In this document: in pieces, positions 19,008 through 29,363 of the stretch
Position numbering within the stretch: position 1 is the first letter of the stretch
How the letters are laid out: every line of letters starts with the position of its first letter
Origin: Mycobacterium sp.
Lineage (GTDB): Bacteria > Actinomycetota > Actinomycetes > Mycobacteriales > Mycobacteriaceae
Assembly: GCA_021732005.1 (NCBI GenBank)
Contig: JAKFVT010000034.1
Coordinates: forward strand, 114,720-178,719
DNA: 64,000 bases
Direction of reading: 5' to 3'
Notes under the pieces: model-generated
Database searches by the model: none
Told to the model about the DNA's origin: nothing
Seen by the model: only the letters and a program-made list of their open reading frames with translations
Made by a program: the position numbers and the translations under genes

Positions 19008-20195
19008 CTATCGCATCTGCCCCGCACCCACATACGGATACGGGCTCTTCAGTAACTCGCCCTCGGCGAAGCGGGACAGCCGGAAATCGGTCTCGGGTAT
19101 CCGCGGATCGCTGCTGCTGCCATCGACGAGGAGGTCGGCGATCAGGCGCCCGACGGCGGGCGCGATCTTGAACCCGTGACCGCTGAAGCCGGCAGCCACG
19201 AACAGCCCGTCGCGGCCGCCGGCGGAGATCACCGGATTCCAGTCCGGGGTGACGTCGTAGCATCCGGCATAGCTCGAGGTGATGGCCGCGCCGGTGAAGC
19301 CGGGAAATCGGGTGCCCACCTTGTCGACGGTGAGATCGATGAAATCTTCGGTGGCCCGGTTGAGGTAGTCGTCGGGATCGGCGGTCAGCACATCGGACAG
19401 GTCGCTGTTGCCGAACAGCACGTCGCCGCCGAGCTCGGGACGTACGTATTGCAGTGACACCAGATCGGAGAACACCGGCACCGGTCCCAGATCGACGCCC
19501 GGCGAGATCATTACGATCTGCTCGCGAACCACCCGGATCGGCACGTCGACTCCGTAGGGCGCCAGGAACGCACTCGTCCACACCCCGGTGGCGACCACGA
19601 CGCTGCCCGCGCTGATCTGCGTGCCGTCGGCCAGGTGCACCCCGGTGACGGTGTCGCCGTCGGTGAGCAGTCCGGTGACGGTGGCGCCCTGACGGATTCG
19701 TACACCGCTCGCCCGGGCGGCGAGGGCGAACGCCTGAGCGGTCTGGTAGGCGTCGCCGTATCCGCCGCGCTCCTCCCAACCGAACGCGGCGAACGGCGAC
19801 AGGTCGGCACACGGCCACAGCCGAGCTACTTCCGCGGCGTCGATCTCCTCGGTCTGCACACCGACGGCGCGCTGCGCGGCCATGCTGCTGCGCAAGGAGT
19901 CGACGTTGGATTCGCCGACACCGACGACGTATCCCGTTTGGCGGAAGCCGATGTCGTCACCGAAGATCTCGTCGGCCTTCTCGAACACCTCCAGGCCGAC
20001 GGTGGCCATCGCGGCGAGGGAGGTCACCCCGTAGTGGCAGCGCACAATGCCGCTGGATTTTCCGGTCATCCCGGAGCCGACGGTATTACGTTCGAGCACA
20101 ACGACATTGGTGATCCCGCGCTGGCTCAGCGCCCAGGCGGCCGCACACCCCTCGATGCCGCCACCGACGATGACGACGTCGGCGGTCTCGGTCAC
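19008..20195 (-). CDS. FAD-dependent oxidoreductase, DAO family (sarcosine oxidase beta-like)
   Basis: A 395-residue flavoenzyme with an N-terminal FAD-binding Rossmann motif VVIVGGGIEGCAAAW (about 7-21) and the FRQTGYVVGVG segment typical of SoxB/MgdA-type oxidases of secondary amines. The C-terminal SSYAGCYDVTPDWNPVIS and GFSGHGFKIAP motifs are also those of SoxB relatives. It overlaps the glutamate-synthase-like gene upstream by 4 bp (GTGA), fixing the start at 20195. In this context it may oxidise an N-alkylglutamate or gamma-glutamylamine made by the other gene products. A full sarcosine-oxidase-type complex (alpha, gamma and delta subunits) is not present in the window. Confidence 0.82.
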   Translation of the reverse strand: MTETADVVIVGGGIEGCAAAWALSQRGITNVVVLERNTVGSGMTGKSSGIVRCHYGVTSLAAMATVGLEVFEKADEIFGDDIGFRQTGYVVGVGESNVDSLRSSMAAQRAVGVQTEEIDAAEVARLWPCADLSPFAAFGWEERGGYGDAYQTAQAFALAARASGVRIRQGATVTGLLTDGDTVTGVHLADGTQISAGSVVVATGVWTSAFLAPYGVDVPIRVVREQIVMISPGVDLGPVPVFSDLVSLQYVRPELGGDVLFGNSDLSDVLTADPDDYLNRATEDFIDLTVDKVGTRFPGFTGAAITSSYAGCYDVTPDWNPVISAGGRDGLFVAAGFSGHGFKIAPAVGRLIADLLVDGSSSDPRIPETDFRLSRFAEGELLKSPYPYVGAGQMR

Positions 20196-21529
20196 AGGCC
20201 CGCTCCGGGAACCCATGACGTCCCTGCCAGCGGCACCCGCGCCATCGCCGCGGCCTCGATGGTCACCGCGACGAGGTCCTCGGGTTCCAGGTGCAGCAGG
20301 TGGGCCTTGCCGCACGCGCGCGCAATGGTCTGGGCCTCCATGGTGAGCACCCGCAGGTAGTTGGCCAGGCGGCGGCCACCCTCGATCGGGTCGAGGCGGG
20401 CCGCGAGCGCCGGGTCCTGCGTGCTGATGCCGGCCGGGTCTCGGCCGTCCTGGAAGTCGTCGTAGAAACCGGCTGCGCTGCCGAGCTTTTCGTACTCGGC
20501 GGCGTATTTCGGGTCGTTGTCACCCAGCGCGATCAGCGCCGCGGTACCGATCGCCACCGCGTCGGCTCCCAGGGCCATCGCCTTGGCGACGTCAGCGCCG
20601 GTACGAATTCCGCCCGACACGATGAGCTGCACTCCCGTCCGGTGCACCCCGAGCTCGGCGAGCGCCTGTACCGCTTGCGGAACCGCGGCCAGCGTCGGGA
20701 TGCCGACATGCTCGATGAACACGTCCTGGGTGGCGGCGGTACCGCCCTGCATTCCGTCGACCACGACCACGTCGGCTCCCGCCGCCACCGCCAGTTTCAC
20801 GTCGTAGTAGGTGCGGGTGGCACCGACCTTGACGTAGATCGGTTTCTCCCAGTCGGTGAGCTCACGCAGCTCGTTGATCTTGATGGTCAGGTCGTCGGGC
20901 CCGGTCCAGTCCGGGTGCCGGCAGGCGGAGCGCTGGTCGATGCCTTGGGGCAGCGTGCGCATGGCCGCCACCCGTTCGGAGATCTTCTGGCCCAGTAGCA
21001 TTCCGCCACCGCCGGGCTTGGCGCCCTGGCCGAGCACGACCTCGATGGCGTCGGCCTTGCGGAGATCATCGGGGTTCATCCCGTACCGCGACGGAAGGTA
21101 TTGATAGACCAGATACTTCGACTGTCCGCGCTCTTCCGGAGTCATACCGCCGTCACCGGTGGTGGTGGAGGTGCCGACCTCGCTGGCGCCGCGCCCGAGC
21201 GCCTCTTTGGCAGGCCCGGACAGCGCGCCGAACGACATGCCGGCGATTGTTACCGGGATATCCAGGTGCAGAGGGTGTTTGGCGTGACGGCCGCCGAGCA
21301 CGACGTCGGTGCCGCACCGCTCGCGGTAGCCCTCAAGCGGGTAGCGCGACATCGATGCGCCGAGGAACAGCAGGTCGTCGAAGTGGGGGAGTGCGCGTTT
21401 GGCGCCCCAGCCGCGGATGTCGTAGATGCCGGTGTCGGCGGCTCGTTGGATGCCCGCGATCGTGGCCCGGTCGAAGGTCGCTGACTCGCGCAGGCCGAGG
21501 CGGGCGCGGTCATCTTCTGCGTATGTCAT
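20192..21529 (-). CDS. FMN-binding glutamate-synthase-like subunit (MgsC/GlxD type)
   Basis: A 445-residue protein equivalent to the FMN barrel of glutamate synthase. Characteristic segments are MSFGALS, GQGAKPGGGGML, and VVVDGMQGGTAATQD; the last supplies part of the flavin site. The region where glutamate synthase has three cysteines for a [3Fe-4S] cluster reads DPAGISTQDP here, without those cysteines. Stand-alone proteins like this are MgsC of N-methylglutamate synthase and GlxD of rhizobia. With the two upstream genes it forms a three-part enzyme. It overlaps the FAD oxidoreductase by 4 bp and lies directly after the GXGXG gene. Confidence 0.88.
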   Translation of the reverse strand: MTYAEDDRARLGLRESATFDRATIAGIQRAADTGIYDIRGWGAKRALPHFDDLLFLGASMSRYPLEGYRERCGTDVVLGGRHAKHPLHLDIPVTIAGMSFGALSGPAKEALGRGASEVGTSTTTGDGGMTPEERGQSKYLVYQYLPSRYGMNPDDLRKADAIEVVLGQGAKPGGGGMLLGQKISERVAAMRTLPQGIDQRSACRHPDWTGPDDLTIKINELRELTDWEKPIYVKVGATRTYYDVKLAVAAGADVVVVDGMQGGTAATQDVFIEHVGIPTLAAVPQAVQALAELGVHRTGVQLIVSGGIRTGADVAKAMALGADAVAIGTAALIALGDNDPKYAAEYEKLGSAAGFYDDFQDGRDPAGISTQDPALAARLDPIEGGRRLANYLRVLTMEAQTIARACGKAHLLHLEPEDLVAVTIEAAAMARVPLAGTSWVPGAGL

Positions 21530-22216
21530 TTAGTAAACTTCTGCGTTGTCGACGTGGAAGTGGTAGAGCTGGCGTGCCGAGCCATAGCGGGTATAGGAGC
21601 TGGTGTCGTCATCCTCGAATCCGGCGGCCTTGAGCAGCCGGCCGAGTTCCTCGTGGTGCTCGGCGCGCATCTCCTTGGCGACGCAGTCGGCCCCGAGCGA
21701 AGCGACCTCACCGCGAACGTAGAGTCGCGCCTCGTAGATCGAATCGCCCAGTGCCTCACCGGCATCGCCGCGGATCACCAGCCGCCCGGCCTGTGCCATG
21801 AACGCGCTCATGTGTCCGACGCTGCCGCCCACCACGATGTCGGCTCCTTTCATCGAGATCCCGCACCGCGCGGCGGCGTTGCCCTCGATCACCAGCAGGC
21901 CGCCGTGCGCGGTGGCGCCGGCCGACTGGGACGCATTGCCCTTTACCCACACGGTGCCGCTCATCATGTTCTCGGCCACCCCGGTCCCCGCGTTGCCATC
22001 GATGGTGACCTCGGCCTGCTTGTTCATCCCTGCGGCGTAATACCCGACATGACCGCTGATCTCGATTCGCAGGGGCGCATCGACACCGACCGCGACGTTG
22101 TGCGCACCGGCGGGGTTGGTGATCCGGAATTCACCGGAGACACCGGGCGCGTGCAGGGCGGAGTTGACCTCGCGCAGCGGTGTGGACGCCAAATCGAAGG
22201 TCGTCACCTCGTCCAT
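21530..22216 (-). CDS. Glutamate-synthase GXGXG-domain subunit (MgsB/GlxC type)
   Basis: A 228-residue protein consisting of the right-handed beta-helix (GXGXG) domain that ends normal glutamate synthase alpha subunits. Gly-rich turns recur along the sequence (GYYAAGMNKQ, GNAGTGVAENMMSG, GGLLVIEGNAA, GGSVGHMS, GDAGEALGDSIYEA). In split enzymes this part holds the amidotransferase and FMN subunits in place. The ATG at 22216 overlaps the end of the glutaminase-like gene by 13 bp, supporting co-translation in one complex. Confidence 0.88.
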   Translation of the reverse strand: MDEVTTFDLASTPLREVNSALHAPGVSGEFRITNPAGAHNVAVGVDAPLRIEISGHVGYYAAGMNKQAEVTIDGNAGTGVAENMMSGTVWVKGNASQSAGATAHGGLLVIEGNAAARCGISMKGADIVVGGSVGHMSAFMAQAGRLVIRGDAGEALGDSIYEARLYVRGEVASLGADCVAKEMRAEHHEELGRLLKAAGFEDDDTSSYTRYGSARQLYHFHVDNAEVY

Positions 22217-23097
22217 GCGTAGACCACCTCTGGTTCGGGCTCCCAGATGACCGCCTTCTCGACGCCGGGAAGTCCTGCCAGCGCCCGATATTCGCTGCCC
22301 ATCGCCACCCAGTCGTCGGTCTCGGCGATCACGGCGGGCTTGCAGGCGATCGCGTCGCGGACGACGGCGAACGAGTCATGGTTGGACACCAGCAGCGTGT
22401 AGAAGCCGTCGAAGGTGGCACACAACTCCTTGAGCGCGGTCTCGACGTCGCGGCCCCGCGCGAGCTGATCGGCAACGAAGCGCGCGCCCACCTCAGTGTC
22501 ATTCTCGCTGTCGAAGACGACGCCCTGGGCCCGGAGATCGCGGCGGATGGTGGCGTGGTTGGCGAATGACCCGTTGTGCACGAGGCACTGGTCCGGGCCC
22601 ACCGCGTACGGGTGCGCGCCGGCCGGTATCACCGCCGACTCGGTGGCCATCCTGGTGTGGCCCACCCCCTGCCAGCCCTGCGCTTGAGCCAGCCCCCACG
22701 CCTCGGTGAGGGTCTTAGGGTGCCCGACTCCCTTGAGCACAGCCACATTTGCGCCGAACCCCGCGATCAGCGCATGCGGGTAGTGCGCCGTGATCGCCGC
22801 GTGCAGCGTCTCGGGTGCGACATCGGCCGACACCAGCAGGGTCTCGTCGACGCGGTGCACCGATACCTCGCCGAGCGCCGCGTGGAGCGCCTCGGCCATC
22901 TGATCGGGGCCGTCATCCACGTCCAGCACAGAGACGGTGCCCTTCCCCGGTGGCGACCAGCGTGGATCACCGTAGACGGCTACTCCGGCGGAATCGCTTC
23001 CCCGGTCGGACATTTCACACAGCATGCCGGTCAGCAGTTCGCCGAGCCGGGGGTACAGCTGGGGGTTGCGCAGGTGCAGACCCACGATCCCACACAT
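22204..23097 (-). CDS. Class II glutamine amidotransferase-like subunit (MgsA/GlxB type)
   Basis: A 297-residue Ntn-type amidotransferase. Cys2 (MCGIVG) is the N-terminal nucleophile after Met removal, and the glutamine-site motifs HTRMATES (Arg) and VHNGSFANH (Asn, Gly) are present. In glutamate synthase this domain releases ammonia from glutamine; in N-methylglutamate synthase MgsA acts on gamma-glutamylmethylamide. Which substrate is used here is unknown. It is preceded by AGGAAGGAAC, a good ribosome site, and follows the glutamine-synthetase-like gene by 19 bases. Confidence 0.9.
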   Translation of the reverse strand: MCGIVGLHLRNPQLYPRLGELLTGMLCEMSDRGSDSAGVAVYGDPRWSPPGKGTVSVLDVDDGPDQMAEALHAALGEVSVHRVDETLLVSADVAPETLHAAITAHYPHALIAGFGANVAVLKGVGHPKTLTEAWGLAQAQGWQGVGHTRMATESAVIPAGAHPYAVGPDQCLVHNGSFANHATIRRDLRAQGVVFDSENDTEVGARFVADQLARGRDVETALKELCATFDGFYTLLVSNHDSFAVVRDAIACKPAVIAETDDWVAMGSEYRALAGLPGVEKAVIWEPEPEVVYAWTR

Positions 23098-23116
23098 GGT
23101 TGTTCCTTCCTCGGGG

Positions 23117-24424
23117 TCAGAATGCGGTCAGGTACTGGTCGACCTCCCACGGACTGACCGCGCTGTGGTAGGCGAAGAATTCGTCACGCTTGATGCCGGC
23201 GAAGTAGCTGGCGACTCCGTCGCCGACGGTGTCGAGGACACCGGTGACCACCGGGTCATCCTCGAACTCCTCGACGGCGTGCAGCAAGGTCGGTGGCAGG
23301 GCTGTGCGGCCGTCAGTGTTGCCGATCGGGCCGGGGTCGGTGCTGCGTTTGATGCCGTCGATACCGGCGCCGAGCGCTGCCGCGATGGCCAGATACGGGT
23401 TGGCCGAGCCGTCACCGCCGCGCAGTTCCACCCGCTGAGAGTCCGGCACCCGGATGTAGTGGGTGCGGTCATTGCCGCCGTAGGTGGGCAGGCGTGGCGC
23501 CCAGGAGGCGCCGGAGGCCGTGGTTAGTGCGCCGGTTCGCTTGTAGGAGTTGACCGTTGGCCCGACGACGGCCTGCAGGGCGCAGGCGTGGTCGAGGATG
23601 CCGCCGATGAAGGCATACGCCGTCGACGACAGGCCCAGCCCGCGATCGTCGGATTCCTCGGGGAACACCGGTGTGCCGCCACTGGTCAGCGATAGGTGCA
23701 GGTGCAGGCCGCTGCCGGTTCGATCGGAGAAGGGCTTGGGCATGAACGTGGCGATCATGCCGCGCTCGGCGGCGATCATCGACAGCAGGTAGCGCAGTGT
23801 CACCACCCGGTCGGCGGTGGTCAGCGCCTCGGCGAATTGGAAGTTCTGCTCGAACTGGCCGTTGCCGTCTTCATGGTCGTTGGCGTAGTTGGACCAGCCG
23901 AGGGTGTTCATCGCGGTCGAGATCGCGGTGAGGTGGTCGTACATCCGGGTCACGCCGCGCGCGTCGTAACACGGCTGCGCCGCGGTGTCCGCGGTGTCGG
24001 CGGTGGCGAGGGTCCCGTCTGTGCCGCGGGTCAGCAGGAAGTACTCGACTTCCGCGCCGACCCAGGGTTCGAAGCCGGCGTCGGCGGCCCGCTGGATCAA
24101 CGACTTGAGGATGACGCGCGGCGCATACGGCCACGGCCGGCCCTCGACATGCGGATCGCAGTGCACGATCGCCAGGCCGTCCTTGATGAACGGGATCGGG
24201 GTGAACGACTCGGGGTCGGGGATCGCCATGAGGTCAGGGTCTTTGGGCTCCTGGCCCATCGCGCCGACGGCGTATCCGGCGAAGCCGACGCCCTCGGTGG
24301 CCAAGAGATCAACGGCCTCGACGGGAACCAGCTTGGCACAGGGCTTTCCGCGGAGGTCGACGAACAACGCAAGGATGAACTTGGTTGCTGAGGCCTCGGC
24401 CAGCTCGGCAAGGGTGGCAGACAT
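23117..24424 (-). CDS. Glutamine-synthetase-like ligase (GlnT/GmaS type)
   Basis: A 435-residue member of the glutamine synthetase fold that resembles GlnT and gamma-glutamylmethylamide synthetase (GmaS) rather than GlnA1. Visible active-site elements include GAEVEYFLL, NGQFEQNFQ, GSGLHLHLSL and VELRGGDGSANPYLA. GmaS joins methylamine to glutamate using ATP; PuuA does the same with putrescine. The substrate here is not established. The ATG at 24424 has GGAG five bases upstream, so a TTG four codons earlier is rejected. It is separated from amt by a 93-bp gap with a strong hairpin and heads the block of Mgs-like subunits. Confidence 0.85.
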   Translation of the reverse strand: MSATLAELAEASATKFILALFVDLRGKPCAKLVPVEAVDLLATEGVGFAGYAVGAMGQEPKDPDLMAIPDPESFTPIPFIKDGLAIVHCDPHVEGRPWPYAPRVILKSLIQRAADAGFEPWVGAEVEYFLLTRGTDGTLATADTADTAAQPCYDARGVTRMYDHLTAISTAMNTLGWSNYANDHEDGNGQFEQNFQFAEALTTADRVVTLRYLLSMIAAERGMIATFMPKPFSDRTGSGLHLHLSLTSGGTPVFPEESDDRGLGLSSTAYAFIGGILDHACALQAVVGPTVNSYKRTGALTTASGASWAPRLPTYGGNDRTHYIRVPDSQRVELRGGDGSANPYLAIAAALGAGIDGIKRSTDPGPIGNTDGRTALPPTLLHAVEEFEDDPVVTGVLDTVGDGVASYFAGIKRDEFFAYHSAVSPWEVDQYLTAF

Positions 24425-24470
24425 GTTCTCCAACAAGCTCTTTGATAAATGGTGAGAGAGGCGCGAGGGG

Positions 24471-24512
24471 CTCGAGCCGGGCGGGGGAAGGAGGTACCAC
24501 GCCCGGCTCGAG
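24471..24512. terminator. Strong hairpin between amt and the GS-like gene
   Basis: A perfect 13-bp stem CTCGAGCCGGGCG (24471-24483 with 24500-24512) closes a 16-base loop, starting six bases after the amt stop on the minus strand. There is no T-run. It could partially terminate transcription, making amt more abundant than the downstream enzymes, or stabilise the amt mRNA end. Confidence 0.7.
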
Positions 24513-24517
24513 TCCTG

Positions 24518-25771
24518 TCAGGCGTACTCGAGCTCGTACGCCGGGTCGCGGTGGACGTGGGTGTCGATACCCTTCTCCTCTTCTTCGGAGGAGATGCGGA
24601 TACCCATCGTCTTCTTGATGGCCCATGCGATGACGAATGCGATCGCGAACGAATAGATCATCACCGCGCCTGCCGCCACAGCCTGCCGCCACAGCTGGTC
24701 GAAACCGCCGCCGTAGAAGAAGCCGTTGACCTTGTTCGGCATGGTGTCGCTGGCCAGGAAGCCGATCAGCAGGGTGCCGATGACACCACCGACGAGGTGC
24801 ACGCCGACGACATCGAGCGAATCGTCATAGCCGAACTTCTCTTTGAGGCCCACGGCGAACGGGCAGATGGCACCCGCGACGAGGCCGAGGATGATCGCGC
24901 CGACCGGCGTCACCGATCCACAGGCCGGCGTGATCGCGACCAGGCCGGTGATGGCACCCGCCGCCGCACCGACGCCGGTGACGTGGCCGTCCTTGAACTT
25001 CTCCACCGCCAGCCAGGCGAGCGTGGCAGCGCACGTGGCGACGAACGTGGTGACCATGACGATGGCCGCCGAATTACCCGCGGCCAGAGCCGAACCGCCG
25101 TTGAAGGCATACCAACCGGCCCACAGCAGTCCGGCGCCGAGCAGTGTCAGCGGGACGTTGTGTGGTTTGCGCAGCTTTCCCCAGCTGGCGCCCTTGCCGA
25201 GAACGATGGCCACGGCCAGTGCGGCCGCACCGGCGTTGATGTGCACCGCGGTACCACCGGCGAAGTCAATTGCCTTGAGGTTGTTGGCAATCCAGCCGCC
25301 GACCGCGTCCGGGGTGACGACGCCGTTGAACGCGAACACCCAGTGCGCGACGGGGAAGTAGCACAGAACCGCCCACAGGGTCGCGAAGACCATCCAGGCC
25401 GCGAACTTCATTCGGTCGGCCGCCGCACCGGAGATCAGTGCGACCGTGATTGCCGCGAACAGTGCCTGGAACAACGCGAACAGACTGACCGGTAGGCCGG
25501 AGATGGTGGTCTGCGACTCCAGCAGGTTCTTCATCCCGGCGAATTCGGTCAGACTGCCGACGAATCCTCCGTAGGACGTACCGAACGTCATGGAGAACCC
25601 GAACAAAATCCAGAGCACGCCGACGATGGCCACAGCGCCGAACGTCATCATCATCATGTTGGTGGAGCTCTTGACCGAGACCATGCCGCCGTAGAACAGC
25701 GCCAGGCCCGGGATCATCATCGTCAGCCCGATGATGCAACACAGCATGAATGCTGTGGTCCCTGTATCCAT
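24518..25771 (-). CDS. amt: Ammonium transporter, Amt family
   Basis: A 417-residue membrane protein with 11 predicted transmembrane segments. The twin pore histidines are H177 (GTAVHINAG) and H325 (VGVHLVGG). It moves ammonium, and family members also carry methylammonium. The C-terminal tail (MGIRISSEEEEKGID) is the cytosolic part that PII (GlnK) proteins contact in homologues. ATG 25771 with GGAG at 25777-25780. No glnK or glnD follows, unlike the amt-glnK-glnD operon of mycobacteria; here amt leads the amine-assimilation block. Confidence 0.95.
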   Translation of the reverse strand: MDTGTTAFMLCCIIGLTMMIPGLALFYGGMVSVKSSTNMMMMTFGAVAIVGVLWILFGFSMTFGTSYGGFVGSLTEFAGMKNLLESQTTISGLPVSLFALFQALFAAITVALISGAAADRMKFAAWMVFATLWAVLCYFPVAHWVFAFNGVVTPDAVGGWIANNLKAIDFAGGTAVHINAGAAALAVAIVLGKGASWGKLRKPHNVPLTLLGAGLLWAGWYAFNGGSALAAGNSAAIVMVTTFVATCAATLAWLAVEKFKDGHVTGVGAAAGAITGLVAITPACGSVTPVGAIILGLVAGAICPFAVGLKEKFGYDDSLDVVGVHLVGGVIGTLLIGFLASDTMPNKVNGFFYGGGFDQLWRQAVAAGAVMIYSFAIAFVIAWAIKKTMGIRISSEEEEKGIDTHVHRDPAYELEYA

Positions 25772-25831
25772 CTAATCTCCTGCGGGTGGGCGGCCCGTCC
25801 ATGGTTGGGCCGTTCACCGGCAGTGAACGAT

Positions 25832-25847
25832 GTTTCTGTTACGTGGA
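25832..25847 (-). promoter_or_regulatory. Candidate GlnR box upstream of amt
   Basis: On the minus strand CCACGTAACAGAAACATC contains AC-n9-AC, the core pattern reported for mycobacterial GlnR sites; the second half GAAAC is a perfect b-box and the first half is weak. It lies about 60 bases upstream of the amt ATG. GlnR control of amt genes under nitrogen limitation is established in mycobacteria; this particular site is an inference. Confidence 0.35.
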
Positions 25848-25904
25848 CCCCCTCGTGGTGTTGCCGCCGCGTTAAACGTTGACGCTTCGCTACGCTGGGC
25901 GACC

Positions 25905-26348
25905 ATGCACCGACGTCCGCGCTGGGTCCTCACCATCACCGTGGTGGTCATCGCGGTCGGCTTCGCCATTTACTCGAAGTGGTTCGACGGGCCGCCGGAG
26001 AAGTGCAAGCCGGTGATCGACTTCCTCGACTTCAGCCGATCCCAGGCCGCGAAGATCGACTCCAAGGGCAACGAGGGCGTCCCGACCGTCGCCGAGGACA
26101 CCGCCTACAAGGACTGGGCCGACGGCCTGGCCGAGCGGGCGCAGAAGGTGACCGATCCGGGGCTGGCCGCCCAGGCCACCGAGGTGGCACAGCTGGCCAA
26201 CCAGTTCGTCAGCGGGCTACCGACGCTGCGGTCTCAGACCCAGAACCGCGCGCCCGGCGCACCGCCGCCGCCTCAGGTCTACGAGATGTCACTGCTCAAT
26301 GACCGGATCGTCGCCAAGCTCGGCGAGCTGCGGCACACCTGCTCCTGA
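25905..26348 (+). CDS. Conserved single-pass membrane or exported protein, unknown function
   Basis: A 147-residue protein with an N-terminal membrane anchor (about residues 7-24) after MHRRPRW, and a mostly helical extracytoplasmic part. Two cysteines, one just after the anchor (EKCKP, about 34) and one at the very end (HTCS), could form a disulfide. No family with known function is recognised; similar proteins are seen in mycobacteria. ATG 25905 is chosen since the membrane anchor starts there. Its last 60 bp overlap the convergent nitroreductase gene. Confidence 0.7.
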   Translation: MHRRPRWVLTITVVVIAVGFAIYSKWFDGPPEKCKPVIDFLDFSRSQAAKIDSKGNEGVPTVAEDTAYKDWADGLAERAQKVTDPGLAAQATEVAQLANQFVSGLPTLRSQTQNRAPGAPPPPQVYEMSLLNDRIVAKLGELRHTCS

Positions 26349-26957
26349 CGACGGCCATGCTCCTGACCAGTTGAGCACGACCTCCTCGAGCGGCAGCCGC
26401 TCCCGGGGCCGGCCGTCGCGTTCGGCGATCTCCGGCGTCACCTGCGCATAGTCGCCCAGCGCGCCCACGGCCACCACCGCCAGGGGACGCATCCCGTCCG
26501 GCAGGTCGAATGCGGTGCGGGCGCCGTCGACGTCGAAGCCGGCCATCGGATGCACGATGAGGCCCCGAGCGACGGCTTCGACCGACAGATTCGCGATGGC
26601 CGCACCCGCATCGACGGCCGCGTACAGTGCCGTGCGCTCGTCATCGCCCTCGTCGGCGCACACCAGGATCAGCGCGCCCGCGGCGTGGGCGTAACTGTTC
26701 CCGCGGCGCAGCAGGCGTGCGATCGTCGCGAACGCGCCGTCACCGCGCCGGAGGCCGACGATGAAGCGCACCGGCTGTCGATGTCCCCAGGTCGCGGCCC
26801 ACCGGGCCGCCTCGATCAGGGCGATCAGCTGCTCTGCGGTGACCACCGCCTCGGGGTCGAAGGCCCGCGGACTCCACCGTGCGGCGATCGGCGGGTGGAT
26901 CGGCACCCGGGTCCGGGCGTGACGGTCGCGGGGCGGGTCGGCGCGTTGGTCAGGCAC
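26289..26957 (-). CDS. Nitroreductase-family flavoprotein
   Basis: A 222-residue protein with the nitroreductase fold. The N-terminal ARWSPRAFDPE is the FMN-binding Arg-Ser-x-Arg-x-Phe motif, AARWAATWGHRQP is the next FMN-contact helix, and AGAAIANLSVEAVARGL the central dimer helix. Members use NAD(P)H to reduce nitro groups, quinones or flavins; the substrate is unknown. GTG start at 26957. It overlaps the preceding gene tail-to-tail by 60 bp and is divergent from ask. Confidence 0.8.
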   Translation of the reverse strand: MPDQRADPPRDRHARTRVPIHPPIAARWSPRAFDPEAVVTAEQLIALIEAARWAATWGHRQPVRFIVGLRRGDGAFATIARLLRRGNSYAHAAGALILVCADEGDDERTALYAAVDAGAAIANLSVEAVARGLIVHPMAGFDVDGARTAFDLPDGMRPLAVVAVGALGDYAQVTPEIAERDGRPRERLPLEEVVLNWSGAWPSSGAGVPQLAELGDDPVIEQ

Positions 26958-27051
26958 CGCCGCGACGTTACCGCCGATCGGGGCGGAAAAAGCAGGTGCT
27001 GCGACCCCTTATCCTTAGAGCCGACATCCCACTCTTTCGAAAGGGCAGACA

Positions 27052-29351
<2,300 letters not shown>

Positions 29352-29363
29352 GACTGATCCCCC

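Noticed and set aside
20196..20315. A 40-residue N-terminal extension of the FAD oxidoreductase
   Set aside because: It overlaps the upstream gene and the GTG at 20195 gives the normal start just before the FAD motif with a GTGA junction.
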